Notes: generated by a model not told the origin, from the letters alone. A stretch of DNA of 64,000 nt from Bisbaumannia sp015645095 (GCA_036871055.1 CP141893.1:1736001-1800000); one strand, 5' to 3'; counted from the stretch's first letter, positions 33,762 to 41,762 are shown. Program-made: numbers and translations.

Positions 33762-34217
33762 ATGATCCGCGTGCAGCAGGGCCCCTTCGATGCCGGGGCC
33801 GAAATGAATGCCCTGAGCGCGGGGCGAACCGATATCGGCGCGTTGGTCAGTTTCGTGGGGCGAGTGCGCGACTTCAACGAGCGGCCCGAGGTGGAGGGGC
33901 TGACCCTCGAGCATTACCCGGGCATGACCGAGGCCGCCCTGGGCGAGATCGTCGCCGAGGCCGAGGCGCGCTGGCCCCTGCAGGGGGTGCGCCTGATCCA
34001 CCGGGTGGGGCACCTGACGCCGGGGGATTCCATCGTGCTGGTGGTGGTGGCCAGCGCTCACCGGCGTGCCGCCTTCGAGGCCTGCGACTTCATCATGGAC
34101 TACCTCAAGACCCGGGCACCTTTCTGGAAGAAGGAACACACCGCCAGCGGCCACTACTGGGTGGCCGAACGCGCCAGCGACCACCAGGATGCCCAGCGCT
34201 GGGAGGAGACGACATGA
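33762..34217 (+). CDS. moaE: Molybdopterin synthase catalytic subunit MoaE
   Basis: A 151-residue large subunit of MPT synthase. It shows GALVSFVGRVRDFNE, LTLEHYPGMTEAAL, the LIHRVGHLTPGDSIVLVVV stretch and the active-site region LKTRAPFWKKEH. GGGAGGGTGACG precedes the ATG. Its partner, MoaD, is the C-terminal part of the upstream fused protein. The stop overlaps the moaA start by four bases. Confidence 0.96.
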   Translation: MIRVQQGPFDAGAEMNALSAGRTDIGALVSFVGRVRDFNERPEVEGLTLEHYPGMTEAALGEIVAEAEARWPLQGVRLIHRVGHLTPGDSIVLVVVASAHRRAAFEACDFIMDYLKTRAPFWKKEHTASGHYWVAERASDHQDAQRWEETT

Positions 34218-35206
34218 CCCCATCCCTGATCGATGACTTCGGCCGCCGGGTCGATTATGTGCGTCTCTCGGTGACCGATCGCTGCGATTTTCGCTGCGTC
34301 TATTGCATGAGCGAGGAGATGACCTTCCTGCCCCGGGCCCAGGTGCTGACCCTGGAGGAGCTGGCCCAGGTGGCCCGAGCCTTCGTCGAGCTGGGGGTGG
34401 CCAAGATTCGTCTCACCGGCGGCGAGCCTCTGGTGCGTCGCGGCATCGAGTCGCTGGTAACGGAAGTGGGGGGCCTGGATGGTCTTCGGGACTTTGCCAT
34501 GACCACCAATGGGGCGGGCCTGCGCAAGCGGGCGCCGGCCCTGCGGCATGGCGGCCTGGGGCGACTCAACATCAGCCTCGATTCCCTCGATGCCGACAAG
34601 TTTCGGCACCTGACGCGCACCGGCGACCTGCACAAGGTGATCGACGGCATTCATGCCGCCCAGGATGCCGGTTTCGAGAGGATCAAGCTCAATGCGGTGA
34701 TCCTCAAGGGACGCAACGACGACGAGGTGCTCGACCTGGTCGAGTTCGCCCGCCGCGAGGCGCTGGATATCAGCTTTATCGAGGAGATGCCCCTGGGGCA
34801 GGTCTCCGACCATGGCCGTGAGGAGACCTACTGCTCCAGTGACGAGGTGCAGGCGCTGATCGAGGCCCGCTATTCCCTGGCGCCGACGCCCGAGACCACG
34901 CCGGGCCCCTCGCGCTATTTCCGCATGGCCGACCATGCCAGCCGTATCGGTTTCATCTCGCCTCACAGCCACAACTTCTGCGCCAGCTGCAACCGGGTGA
35001 GGGTCACGGTGGAGGGGCGCTTGCTGCTGTGCCTGGGCAATGAACACTCGGTGGATCTCCGTGCCGTCCTGCGTCGTTATCCCGGTGATCTGGAGCGGCT
35101 CAAGGCGGCTATCGTCGACGCCATGCCGTTGAAGCCGGAGCGCCATCACTTCACCACCGATGGGGATGTCCAGGTGGTACGGTTCATGAATATGACCGGT
35201 GGCTAA
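34214..35206 (+). CDS. moaA: GTP 3',8-cyclase MoaA
   Basis: A 330-residue radical SAM enzyme that starts molybdopterin synthesis from GTP. The N-terminal cluster motif is CDFRCVYC, followed by IRLTGGEPLVRRG. The C-terminal cluster motif is FCASCNRVRVT with the third Cys in LLLCLG. The last two residues are GG as in functional MoaA proteins. It ends the operon; an intrinsic terminator follows 32 bases later. Confidence 0.97.
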   Translation: MTPSLIDDFGRRVDYVRLSVTDRCDFRCVYCMSEEMTFLPRAQVLTLEELAQVARAFVELGVAKIRLTGGEPLVRRGIESLVTEVGGLDGLRDFAMTTNGAGLRKRAPALRHGGLGRLNISLDSLDADKFRHLTRTGDLHKVIDGIHAAQDAGFERIKLNAVILKGRNDDEVLDLVEFARREALDISFIEEMPLGQVSDHGREETYCSSDEVQALIEARYSLAPTPETTPGPSRYFRMADHASRIGFISPHSHNFCASCNRVRVTVEGRLLLCLGNEHSVDLRAVLRRYPGDLERLKAAIVDAMPLKPERHHFTTDGDVQVVRFMNMTGG

Positions 35207-35238
35207 GGGCGTCGACCCGTCACCGGGTGCGGGAGATC

Positions 35239-35261
35239 GGGAGGCCAAGGCCTCCCTTTTT
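35239..35261 (+). terminator. Terminator of the Moco operon
   Basis: GGGAGGCC and GGCCTCCC form an 8-bp stem around AA, followed by TTTTT. Confidence 0.85.
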
Positions 35262-35320
35262 CGTCTCCCGAGCAGAGGAATTTCTCTCTGTCATGGGGGG
35301 CCTTTTCACGGTCATCCTGC

Positions 35321-35348
35321 TTGCTAAACCGCCGTGGGTGCATATACT
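35321..35348 (+). promoter_or_regulatory. Promoter of the H-NS-like gene
   Basis: TTGCTA (35321-35326) and TATACT (35343-35348) are 16 bases apart. The start codon follows at 35403, leaving a leader of about 48 bases, and the surrounding sequence is AT-richer than its neighbours. Confidence 0.7.
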
Positions 35349-35402
35349 TCGAATTCAGTAAGGCTGCAAATTCAACCCGGATTCCTGAAGTGGAGGAGGC
35401 CA

Positions 35403-35687
35403 ATGTCCGTCGAATCTCTGGAGAGAATCGCGCGTAACAAGAATGTCGCTCGTGCCGCGGCGCGTCAGCTCAGCACGGAGCAACTGCACAAGTTGGCCGA
35501 AGTGATCGGCGAGGTCATCGAGCAGAAGCAGCAGGATGAGGTGCGTCGTCAGCAGGAAGAGGCGATGAAGGAGCGTAAGCTGGCCGAGATTCGTGAGGCG
35601 ATCAACGAGGCGGGGCTTTCCCTGGAGGATCTGGTCTCCGAGCAGCCCAAGCGCCGTGGCCGTCCCCCCAAGAAGAAGGGGTCCTGA
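35403..35687 (+). CDS. H-NS-like nucleoid-associated protein with AT-hook tail
   Basis: A 94-residue basic protein. Residues 1-80 form coiled-coil-like helices (TEQLHKLAEVIGEVIEQKQQ, then EAINEAGLSLEDLVSEQ), resembling the oligomerisation half of H-NS, whose equivalent reads REMLIADGIDPNELL. The C-terminal DNA-binding motif of H-NS (YxxENG...TWTGRGRxP) is absent; instead the chain ends in KRRGRPPKKKGS, which has the GRP core of an AT-hook. GGAGG lies before the ATG. I infer a DNA-binding global regulator or xenogeneic silencer with a minimal minor-groove hook. It has its own promoter and terminator. Confidence 0.75.
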   Translation: MSVESLERIARNKNVARAAARQLSTEQLHKLAEVIGEVIEQKQQDEVRRQQEEAMKERKLAEIREAINEAGLSLEDLVSEQPKRRGRPPKKKGS

Positions 35688-35728
35688 GTCCTGCCCGGTC
35701 GAGCGTCAAGCGTCGGATCAGTCGGATC

Positions 35729-35756
35729 AAGAGGCGAGCCCAAGGGCTCGCCTCTT
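35729..35756 (+). terminator. Terminator after the H-NS-like gene
   Basis: AAGAGGCGAGCC and GGCTCGCCTCTT form a 12-bp stem around CAAG. The following TTGGTGTTTC is only moderately T-rich. On the minus strand it could also end the RNase J transcript. Confidence 0.7.
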
Positions 35757-35771
35757 GGTGTTTCATGACCC

Positions 35772-37457
35772 TCAGGGGGCCAGGGGGTCGGCGGCGAAAA
35801 GCTGCAGGTGCAGGGTGATGGGGCGGCGCAGGTGCTGGTCGAAATAGCGCAGCAATCCCGGTTCCAGTTCCCCGCGCAAGGCCACTAGGGTATCGCCCCT
35901 GGCCTGGGCCAGGTGATCGTCCAGCCAGTCGCCGAAGGCACTCTCGTCCAGGGGCAAGGCGTCGGGGAAGTCCAGCAGCAACCGGCCGACCCGGGCCCAC
36001 CCCCGGTCTTCCATGGGCAGCACCGGCAGGGCCAGGAACAGGGGAGGATGGCGACGTGAGGGCAGCGGGTTGCTGCCCCTGGAGGGGCGGGGTTGGCCGC
36101 CGTGCTGGGGGACCAGGCAGGGCGGCTCCGGGTGGCGGGCCTCGCGATGGAGTCCCTCGGCGTCGAGGCGGATCAGGTCGCCATTGGCGGGAATCAGCGG
36201 GGCGCCGATGCCCAACTGCTCGGCCAGGGCCTGATGGGCCTCCTGGTGGCGGTGTTCGCCGTGTACCGGCAGTAGTCGCCGCGGCTTGACCCAGTCGTAG
36301 AGGGTGGTGAGCTCCTCCTGAGCGGGGTGCCCGGAGGCGTGCAGTTCCGGATGATCGCTCTCATCGAGTATCGCCACGCCCAGCCGCTTGAGGCCGCCCT
36401 GCAGGCGTTCGATCAGTCGCTCGTTGCCGGGAATCGCCTTGGCGGAGAAGATCACGCTATCGCCGGCGGAGAGTTCGAGGTGAGGGTGGCGCCCCTGGGC
36501 CAGTCGCGACAGGGCGGCCCGGGGCTCTCCCTGGCTACCGGTGGCGATCACCAACACCTCCTCGGGGGGCAGGTAACCCAGGTCCCGGGTCGGCACCAGG
36601 GGCGGCAGGTCGTCCAGGTAGCCCAGGCCCCGGGCCACTCCCACCATGCGCTCCATGGCGCGGCCCATCAGGCTGATGCGCCGACCGCAGCGGGCCCCGG
36701 CCCGGGCCACCGAGAGCACTCGAGCCAGGTTGCTGGCGAAGCAACTCACCACCACCCGGCCCTGGCAGGTGGGGAGCAGGCGCTCCAGGGCCTCGGCCAC
36801 CTCGCCTTCGCTGCGCGAATGGCCGGGCAGGGGGGCATTGGTGGAGTCGCCCACCACCAGATCGATGGGGGCCAGGGCCCGGTAGAGGGCCTCGTCCACC
36901 GGATCGCCGATCACCGGATCCGGATCGAGCTTCCAGTCACCGGTATGCAGGATGCGTTGCTGGGGGGTGGTGATCAGCAGGGCGCAACTCTCGGGGATCG
37001 AGTGGGTCAGGGGCAACAGGCGCAGGGTGAAGGGTCCGCTCTCGTAGGCCTCGCCCGGCTCGATGACCCGGATCGCCTCGCAGGCCAGGTTCTGCTCCAC
37101 GAACTTGGCGCGCAGCAGGCCGGCGGCCAGTGGCGTGGCATAGATGGGGCAGCCGAGCTTGGGCCACAACCAGGCGGCGGCGCCGATATGGTCCTCGTGG
37201 CCGTGGGTGATGTAGAGCGCCTGGGGGCGGATATCCAGGGTGGTCAGGGCGGCCAGGTTAGGCACCTGAAGCGGGGCATCGGGCAGGTCCTGGCGGATCA
37301 TCATGCCGCAGTCCACGGCGATCCAATGACCGTCCTGCCCGTAGAGATTGAGATTCATGCCGATCTCGCCACAGCCCCCCAGCGGTAGAAAATAGAGGGG
37401 CGGCTGGCTGCGGGGGCGAATCTGGACTCGAGGGCGTGACATGGGCAAGGCGATCAT
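35772..37457 (-). CDS. RNase J-type beta-CASP ribonuclease
   Basis: A 561-residue metallo-beta-lactamase/beta-CASP protein. The zinc motif is HGHEDHIGA, with GGCGEIGMNLNLYG at the N terminus, LPLTHSIPESCALLI, HTGDWKLDPDPVIG, GDSTNA, the SQGEPRAALSRLA motif and PVHGEHRHQEAH. This is the RNase J pattern (5'-3' exo- and endonuclease). The C-terminal domain of about 100 residues is divergent and Pro/Arg-rich at its start (around residue 440). Two starts are possible, 37457 and 37442, neither with a clear ribosome site. A much longer open frame upstream is the antisense of purU and the next gene. Confidence 0.85.
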   Translation of the reverse strand: MIALPMSRPRVQIRPRSQPPLYFLPLGGCGEIGMNLNLYGQDGHWIAVDCGMMIRQDLPDAPLQVPNLAALTTLDIRPQALYITHGHEDHIGAAAWLWPKLGCPIYATPLAAGLLRAKFVEQNLACEAIRVIEPGEAYESGPFTLRLLPLTHSIPESCALLITTPQQRILHTGDWKLDPDPVIGDPVDEALYRALAPIDLVVGDSTNAPLPGHSRSEGEVAEALERLLPTCQGRVVVSCFASNLARVLSVARAGARCGRRISLMGRAMERMVGVARGLGYLDDLPPLVPTRDLGYLPPEEVLVIATGSQGEPRAALSRLAQGRHPHLELSAGDSVIFSAKAIPGNERLIERLQGGLKRLGVAILDESDHPELHASGHPAQEELTTLYDWVKPRRLLPVHGEHRHQEAHQALAEQLGIGAPLIPANGDLIRLDAEGLHREARHPEPPCLVPQHGGQPRPSRGSNPLPSRRHPPLFLALPVLPMEDRGWARVGRLLLDFPDALPLDESAFGDWLDDHLAQARGDTLVALRGELEPGLLRYFDQHLRRPITLHLQLFAADPLAP

Positions 37458-37592
37458 CTGACGGAATCGCCCATCATACGGGAAGGGCGGCGGGGTCCAC
37501 AATGCGGGGGCGGCGGGCGTGTTCCGTCGGCGCCGAATTGGGTACACTCTGCCCCCTCCTATGGCTTGATTCTGAAGACGGATACCCTCTCC

Positions 37593-38447
37593 ATGTCGCA
37601 CTATTATCGCCTGGTGGTCTCCTGCCCGGATCGGGTGGGGATCGTCTCCCGGGTCTCCGGGTTTATCGCCAACCAGGGCGGCTCCATTACCGAGGCCAAT
37701 CAGCACTCGGACCTCGAGACCGGGCGCTTCTTTATGCGCTACGAGATCCAGGCCGACTCCATGCCCCTGGATGCCGAGGACTTCCGCGCCGCCTTCGCCC
37801 CCATCGCTCAAGAATTCGCCATGGACTGGGCGCTGACCGACACCGCCCGTCGCCGGCGGGTGGTGCTGATGGTCTCCAAGGCCTCCCACTGCCTGGTGGA
37901 TCTGCTCTATCGCTGGACCGCCGGTGAGCTGGAGTGCGAGATCCCCTGCGTGATCTCCAATCACGAGGACCTGCGTGCCCTGGTCGAGTGGCACGGCATT
38001 CCCTATCACCATGTGCCGGTGGACCCCGCCGACAAGGGCGCCGCCTTCGCCGAAGTGGAGCGTCTGGTGGAGGCCGCGGAGGCGGACTCGGTGGTGCTGG
38101 CCCGCTACATGCAGATCCTGCCGCCGGGGCTCTGCGAGCGCTACGCCGGCCGGGTGATCAATATCCACCACAGCTTCCTGCCCTCTTTCGCCGGCGCCAG
38201 GCCCTATCACCAGGCCTATGAGCGGGGCGTCAAGCTGATCGGCGCCACCTGCCACTACGTGACCTCCGAGCTGGATGCCGGCCCCATCATCGAGCAGGAC
38301 ATCCACCGGGTCAGCCACTGCCACACCCCGGCGGACCTGGTGCGCTTCGGCCGCGATGTGGAGAAGGCGGTGCTGGCCCGGGGGCTGCGCTGGCATCTGG
38401 AGGATCGGGTGCTGATCCACGGCAACAAGACCGTGGTCTTCGCCTGA
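37593..38447 (+). CDS. purU: Formyltetrahydrofolate deformylase
   Basis: A 284-residue enzyme that hydrolyses 10-formyl-THF to THF and formate, balancing one-carbon pools. The N-terminal ACT domain (about residues 1-85, RLVVSCPDRVGIVSRVSGFI) is followed by a formyltransferase domain with CVISNHEDL, INIHHSFLPSFAGARPYHQA and TSELDAGPIIEQD. The start MSHYYRLVV was chosen at the family N terminus. In other proteobacteria purU accompanies folate-dependent demethylases; here it is 29 kb from the demethylase pair. Confidence 0.95.
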   Translation: MSHYYRLVVSCPDRVGIVSRVSGFIANQGGSITEANQHSDLETGRFFMRYEIQADSMPLDAEDFRAAFAPIAQEFAMDWALTDTARRRRVVLMVSKASHCLVDLLYRWTAGELECEIPCVISNHEDLRALVEWHGIPYHHVPVDPADKGAAFAEVERLVEAAEADSVVLARYMQILPPGLCERYAGRVINIHHSFLPSFAGARPYHQAYERGVKLIGATCHYVTSELDAGPIIEQDIHRVSHCHTPADLVRFGRDVEKAVLARGLRWHLEDRVLIHGNKTVVFA

Positions 38448-38456
38448 GGCGACACC

Positions 38457-39128
38457 ATGACCTTCGCCGAGATCCTGCTGGCCCCCTGGATGCTGGTGAC
38501 CGGATGGTTGCTGTCGGCGGGGGTGCTGGGCCTGGCGCTGGCCCAGCGCCCCTGGCGAGCCCTCTCCGCTGAGCCCGCCGCCCAGCATCGGCTGATGGCC
38601 GCGGCGGTGGCGGTGATGCTGATGTGGCAACTGCGCGCCCAGGCGGTGGACTGGCTGACCCTGCATCTGACCTTCACGGCGCTGCTGACGCTGATGTTCA
38701 AGGCGCCCCTGGCGCTGCTGGTCAACCTGGCGGTCAATGTCGCCATGCTGGCGGTGGGCAAGGTGGCCTGGCCCTTGCTGGGAGTCAATGTGCTGGTCAG
38801 CGGGGTGGTGCCGGCCCTGGTGATGGTGGTGGCCTGGCGACTGGTGGACCGCTGGCTGGCGGATAACCTGGCGGTGTTTCTCTTCGTCTGCGGTTTCTTC
38901 GGCACCGCCTTCGCCACCCTGGCGGCAGGGCTCAGCGTGCTGGCCATCGTCGGGCTCGGCACCACCGATCCGGAGGCGTGGTTCCTGGTCACCGAGTATG
39001 TCCGTTTCCTGCCGCTGCTGATGCCCTCCGAGGCCTTTATCACCGGCATGCTGCTGAGCCTGATGCTGGTCTATCATCCCGACTGGGTGGCCACCTTCAA
39101 TCGCCACCGCTATATCGATACCAAGTAG
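38457..39128 (+). CDS. CbiM-like energy-coupling factor permease component
   Basis: A 223-residue protein with about six to seven hydrophobic segments. The pattern WLTLHLTFTALLTLMFKAPL resembles the conserved region of CbiM/NikM-type substrate-specific components of cobalt/nickel ECF transporters, although the N-terminal metal-binding MHIPDG start of true CbiM is missing. No CbiN, CbiQ or CbiO gene is adjacent. It begins nine bases after purU and is probably co-transcribed. The substrate is unknown. Confidence 0.6.
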   Translation: MTFAEILLAPWMLVTGWLLSAGVLGLALAQRPWRALSAEPAAQHRLMAAAVAVMLMWQLRAQAVDWLTLHLTFTALLTLMFKAPLALLVNLAVNVAMLAVGKVAWPLLGVNVLVSGVVPALVMVVAWRLVDRWLADNLAVFLFVCGFFGTAFATLAAGLSVLAIVGLGTTDPEAWFLVTEYVRFLPLLMPSEAFITGMLLSLMLVYHPDWVATFNRHRYIDTK

Positions 39129-39145
39129 GGGTGGGCAAATAGATC

Positions 39146-39174
39146 TTGGCGATTATCGCCTAAGTGGTTATAGT
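39146..39174 (+). promoter_or_regulatory. Sigma-70 promoter of the Mn riboswitch-gdt1 unit
   Basis: TTGGCG (39146-39151) and TATAGT (39169-39174) are 17 bases apart. The predicted start, near 39181, falls at the 5' strand of the riboswitch P1 helix. Confidence 0.75.
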
Positions 39175-39177
39175 GAC

Positions 39178-39320
39178 AAGCGTTTTGGGGGAGTAGTCAC
39201 TTTCCGGTCGCCGCCCTGGCGACGCTCGAGAAAGGCCGGTATCAACAGCTTTGGTCGCCCTCGACCATGGTGCCGGCGACCACGCGGCGTGGTTCGACGA
39301 GACTCAGAACATGGGCGCTT
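39178..39320 (+). promoter_or_regulatory. yybP-ykoY manganese riboswitch
   Basis: The two hallmark segments are present in order: GGGGAGTAG (39187-39195) and TCAACA (39242-39247), with helices between them and a closing P1 from AAGCG (39178-39182) and CGCTT (39316-39320). The family senses Mn2+ and often controls Mn exporters. A candidate switch helix is formed by AGAACATG (39306-39313) and CATGTTCT (39338-39345), a perfect 8-bp match that would trap the 3' strand of P1 in its loop. A GGCCGGC/GCCGGCC hairpin (39325-39362) ends just before the ribosome site GTGGAG. Confidence 0.85.
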
Positions 39321-39377
39321 CCGAGGCCGGCGGCGACCATGTTCTGTCTGTCCGAGCCGGCCGTGGAGTCCTGTTCC

Positions 39378-39962
39378 TTGGAAGCCCTGATCACCTCGAC
39401 CCTGGCGGTGGGTCTCGCCGAAATCGGCGACAAGACCCAGCTTCTGGCCCTGCTGCTGGTGGCGCGCTTCTCCCGACCCTGGCCCATCTTCTGGGCGATT
39501 CTTCTCGCGACCCTGATCAATCACGGTGTCTCCGCCTGGGTGGGGGCGGCCCTGACCGGCTGGATCGATGCCCAGTGGATGACCCTGGCGGTGGGGCTGG
39601 CCTGTGTCGCCATGGGGCTCTGGCTGCTGCGCCCCGACGACGATGACGGCCTGGATGCCGGGGCCCCGGGCCATGGGGTCTTCTTTACCTCCTTCGTGCT
39701 CTTCTTCCTGGCCGAGATCGGCGACAAGACCCAGATCGCCACCGTGCTGCTGGCGGCTCGCTTCGAAGCGGTGCTGGCGGTGACCCTGGGCACCACCCTG
39801 GGGATGCTGGCGGCCAACGCCCCGGTGCTGTGGCTGGGGGCGCGTTTCAGCGAGCGGCTGCCGGTCCGCCTGGTGCACCGGCTGGCCAGCGCGCTCTTTA
39901 TCGCCCTGGGGCTCTGGGTGGTGCTGGTGGAGGCGAGGGCCTGGGAGCTGGTCGCCCCGTGA
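39378..39962 (+). CDS. GDT1/TMEM165 family (UPF0016) manganese exporter
   Basis: A 194-residue membrane protein with six spans and two copies of the family motif: LAEIGDKTQLLAL near residue 15 and LAEIGDKTQIATV near residue 115. Bacterial members (MneA-type) export Mn2+. The start is uncertain. TTG at 39378 gives the family-like N terminus LEALITSTLAVGLAEIGDK with GGAG nine bases upstream. An in-frame ATG at 39339 would add 13 polar residues and lies in the predicted switch helix. Its own promoter and a yybP-ykoY element precede it, strongly supporting Mn homeostasis. Confidence 0.88.
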   Translation: MEALITSTLAVGLAEIGDKTQLLALLLVARFSRPWPIFWAILLATLINHGVSAWVGAALTGWIDAQWMTLAVGLACVAMGLWLLRPDDDDGLDAGAPGHGVFFTSFVLFFLAEIGDKTQIATVLLAARFEAVLAVTLGTTLGMLAANAPVLWLGARFSERLPVRLVHRLASALFIALGLWVVLVEARAWELVAP

Positions 39963-40001
39963 GCCGGTGGCTTGGGGGCGATCGGGGAGCCGGGTGTCTG
40001 T

Positions 40002-41045
40002 TCAGGGGGCTTCGTCGAAGAGGGGCAGCTGGCGCCGCGCCTCCGGCGGGCGCAGGCGCACCCCGACCCCCAGCAGGCGCACCGGGCGAGCGCCGCGTCC
40101 CCAGGCCTGGCTCATCAGGCTCTCCCAGGGGGCGCTGCCCTCCAGGGTCGTGAGGCTGAAGTCATTGAAGCGCACCTTGACGAAGGCGTGGCTCGGCGGG
40201 GGGTGGCCGTGGCGGGCCAGGCGTGCCTCCAGGCGAGCCACCAGGTCGGGCAGGGCGGCCTGGCAGCTGGCCAGGTCGGGCAGGTCCCGGGGAAAGGTGG
40301 TCTCCACGCTGACTGACTTGCGTTCCCGTTGGGGGCGGACCTCGCGCTCGTCCTGGCCCCGGCAGAGCTCGAAGAGGCGCTGGCCGAACTTGCCGAACTG
40401 CTCGATCAGGGCCTCCCGGGGCAGAGTGCGAAGCGTCTCGCAGCGGTCGATGCCGAGTGCCTCGAGCCTGGCGGCGGTGGCCGGCCCCACCCCGGGCAGG
40501 CGATCGACCGGCAGGGCGGCGACGAAGGCCTCCACCGCTTCCGGGGGAATCACCGTCAGGCCATCCGGCTTGTCCCAGTCGCTGGCCACCTTGGCCAGGA
40601 ACTTGTTGGGGGCGGCGCCCACCGAGAGGATGATGCCGGTGCGGGCCAGGCACTCCGCCTTGAGCCACTGGCCCATCCAGGTGGCGCTGCCCTGGAAGCG
40701 GGTCACGCTGCTGATATCCAGGTAGGCCTCGTCCAGGGAGAGCGGCTCGACCCGGGGCGTCAGCTCGTGGAAGAGGGCCAGGATCTCCCGGGATACCGCC
40801 CGGTAGCGCTCGAAGTCCGGCGCCCGCAGCACCAGCTCGGGGCACAGCCGCCGGGCTCGGGCGGTGGGCATCGCCGAGCGCACCCCGAAGGCCCGGGCGG
40901 CATAGTTGCAGGTGGCGATGACCCCGCGCCGCTCGTGACTCCCGCCCACCGCCAGCGGCACCTGGCGCAGGGCGGGGTCGTCGCGCATCTCCACCGCCGC
41001 GTAGAAGCAGTCGCAGTCGGCGTGGAGAATCTTGCGGTTCGCCAT
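40002..41045 (-). CDS. dinB: DNA polymerase IV
   Basis: A 347-residue Y-family translesion polymerase. It begins RKILHADCDCFYAAVEMRDD, which supplies the first catalytic Asp, and has the second catalytic patch SLDEAYLDIS. KVASDWDKPDGLTVI and LPGVGPATAARLEALGI (the helix-hairpin-helix) are also seen. The C terminus (LRPPEARRQLPLFDEAP) contains a QLPLF clamp-binding motif. It begins six bases after the lexA stop, so it is SOS-controlled from the lexA promoter. Confidence 0.95.
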   Translation of the reverse strand: MANRKILHADCDCFYAAVEMRDDPALRQVPLAVGGSHERRGVIATCNYAARAFGVRSAMPTARARRLCPELVLRAPDFERYRAVSREILALFHELTPRVEPLSLDEAYLDISSVTRFQGSATWMGQWLKAECLARTGIILSVGAAPNKFLAKVASDWDKPDGLTVIPPEAVEAFVAALPVDRLPGVGPATAARLEALGIDRCETLRTLPREALIEQFGKFGQRLFELCRGQDEREVRPQRERKSVSVETTFPRDLPDLASCQAALPDLVARLEARLARHGHPPPSHAFVKVRFNDFSLTTLEGSAPWESLMSQAWGRGARPVRLLGVGVRLRPPEARRQLPLFDEAP

Positions 41046-41051
41046 GGCGTC

Positions 41052-41699
41052 CTAGTTCAGCGCCTGGCCATTGCCGCCGCGAATCACGCCCACGCCGATA
41101 CCCTCGATCTCCAGGGCCTCGTTGCGCAGGTCCACCTCGATGGGGGCGAAGTCCGGGTTCTCCGCCTCCAGCCAGACCCGGGGGCCCTGGCGGCGAAAGC
41201 GTTTCACCGTCACCTCGTCCTCGAGGCGGGCCACCACGATCTGGCCATCGCGCACCCGCTCGGTGCGGTGCACCGCCAGCAGGTCCCCCTCGAGGATGCC
41301 CACGTCCTTCATCGAGAGGCCGCGCACCCGCAGCAGGTAGTCGGCCCGGGGCGTAAAGAACTCCGGCGGCAGGGGGCAGTAGCGGTCGATATGCTCGGTG
41401 GCCAGGATGGGGTGGCCGGCGGCGACCTCGCCGATGATCGGCAGCCCGGGGGGCGTGGCGTCGCTCTCCGCCTCGGCGCTCTCCTGGGCCGGCAGACGAA
41501 TGCCTCGGGAGGTGCCGGCCACCATGCGGATCACCCCCTTGCGCTCCAGGGCGCGCAGATGCTCCTCGGCGGCATTGGGGGAGCGGAAGCCCAGGGCCCG
41601 AGCGATCTCGGCGCGAGTCGGCGGGTAGCCCTGGTCGTTGAGGGTCTTGACGATAAAGTCGTAGACGTTCTGCTGACGCGGGGTAAGGGGGCGGCTCAT
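41052..41699 (-). CDS. lexA: SOS response repressor LexA
   Basis: A 215-residue repressor. The N-terminal winged helix reads PTRAEIARALGFRSPNAAEE. The autocleavage site Ala-Gly occurs in GEVAAGHPILA, with catalytic Ser in VRGLSMKDVGI and Lys in EVTVKRF. The ATG at 41699 is the family start. It leads the lexA-dinB operon, and two LexA-like boxes overlap its promoter. Confidence 0.97.
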   Translation of the reverse strand: MSRPLTPRQQNVYDFIVKTLNDQGYPPTRAEIARALGFRSPNAAEEHLRALERKGVIRMVAGTSRGIRLPAQESAEAESDATPPGLPIIGEVAAGHPILATEHIDRYCPLPPEFFTPRADYLLRVRGLSMKDVGILEGDLLAVHRTERVRDGQIVVARLEDEVTVKRFRRQGPRVWLEAENPDFAPIEVDLRNEALEIEGIGVGVIRGGNGQALN

Positions 41700-41726
41700 G
41701 GTGGGCTCCACGGCGTATTCAAGGGT

Positions 41727-41762
41727 TTGTTCAAGTATACAGCATGGTTTTACATACAGTAA
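41727..41762 (-). promoter_or_regulatory. lexA promoter with two tandem SOS boxes
   Basis: Two CTG-N10-CAn boxes occur on the minus strand, CTGTATGTAAAACCAT (41759-41744) and CTGTATACTTGAACAA (41742-41727), one base apart. A promoter TTACTG (41762-41757), 17 bases, TATACT (41739-41734) overlaps both. This is standard autoregulation; both boxes deviate from the perfect palindrome on the 3' half. Confidence 0.8.

Noticed and set aside
37458..39107. Very long open frame joining the RNase J gene with the complement of purU and the CbiM-like gene
   Set aside because: The upstream part is the antisense of two clearly recognised genes; GC-rich codon bias keeps the complement free of stops.
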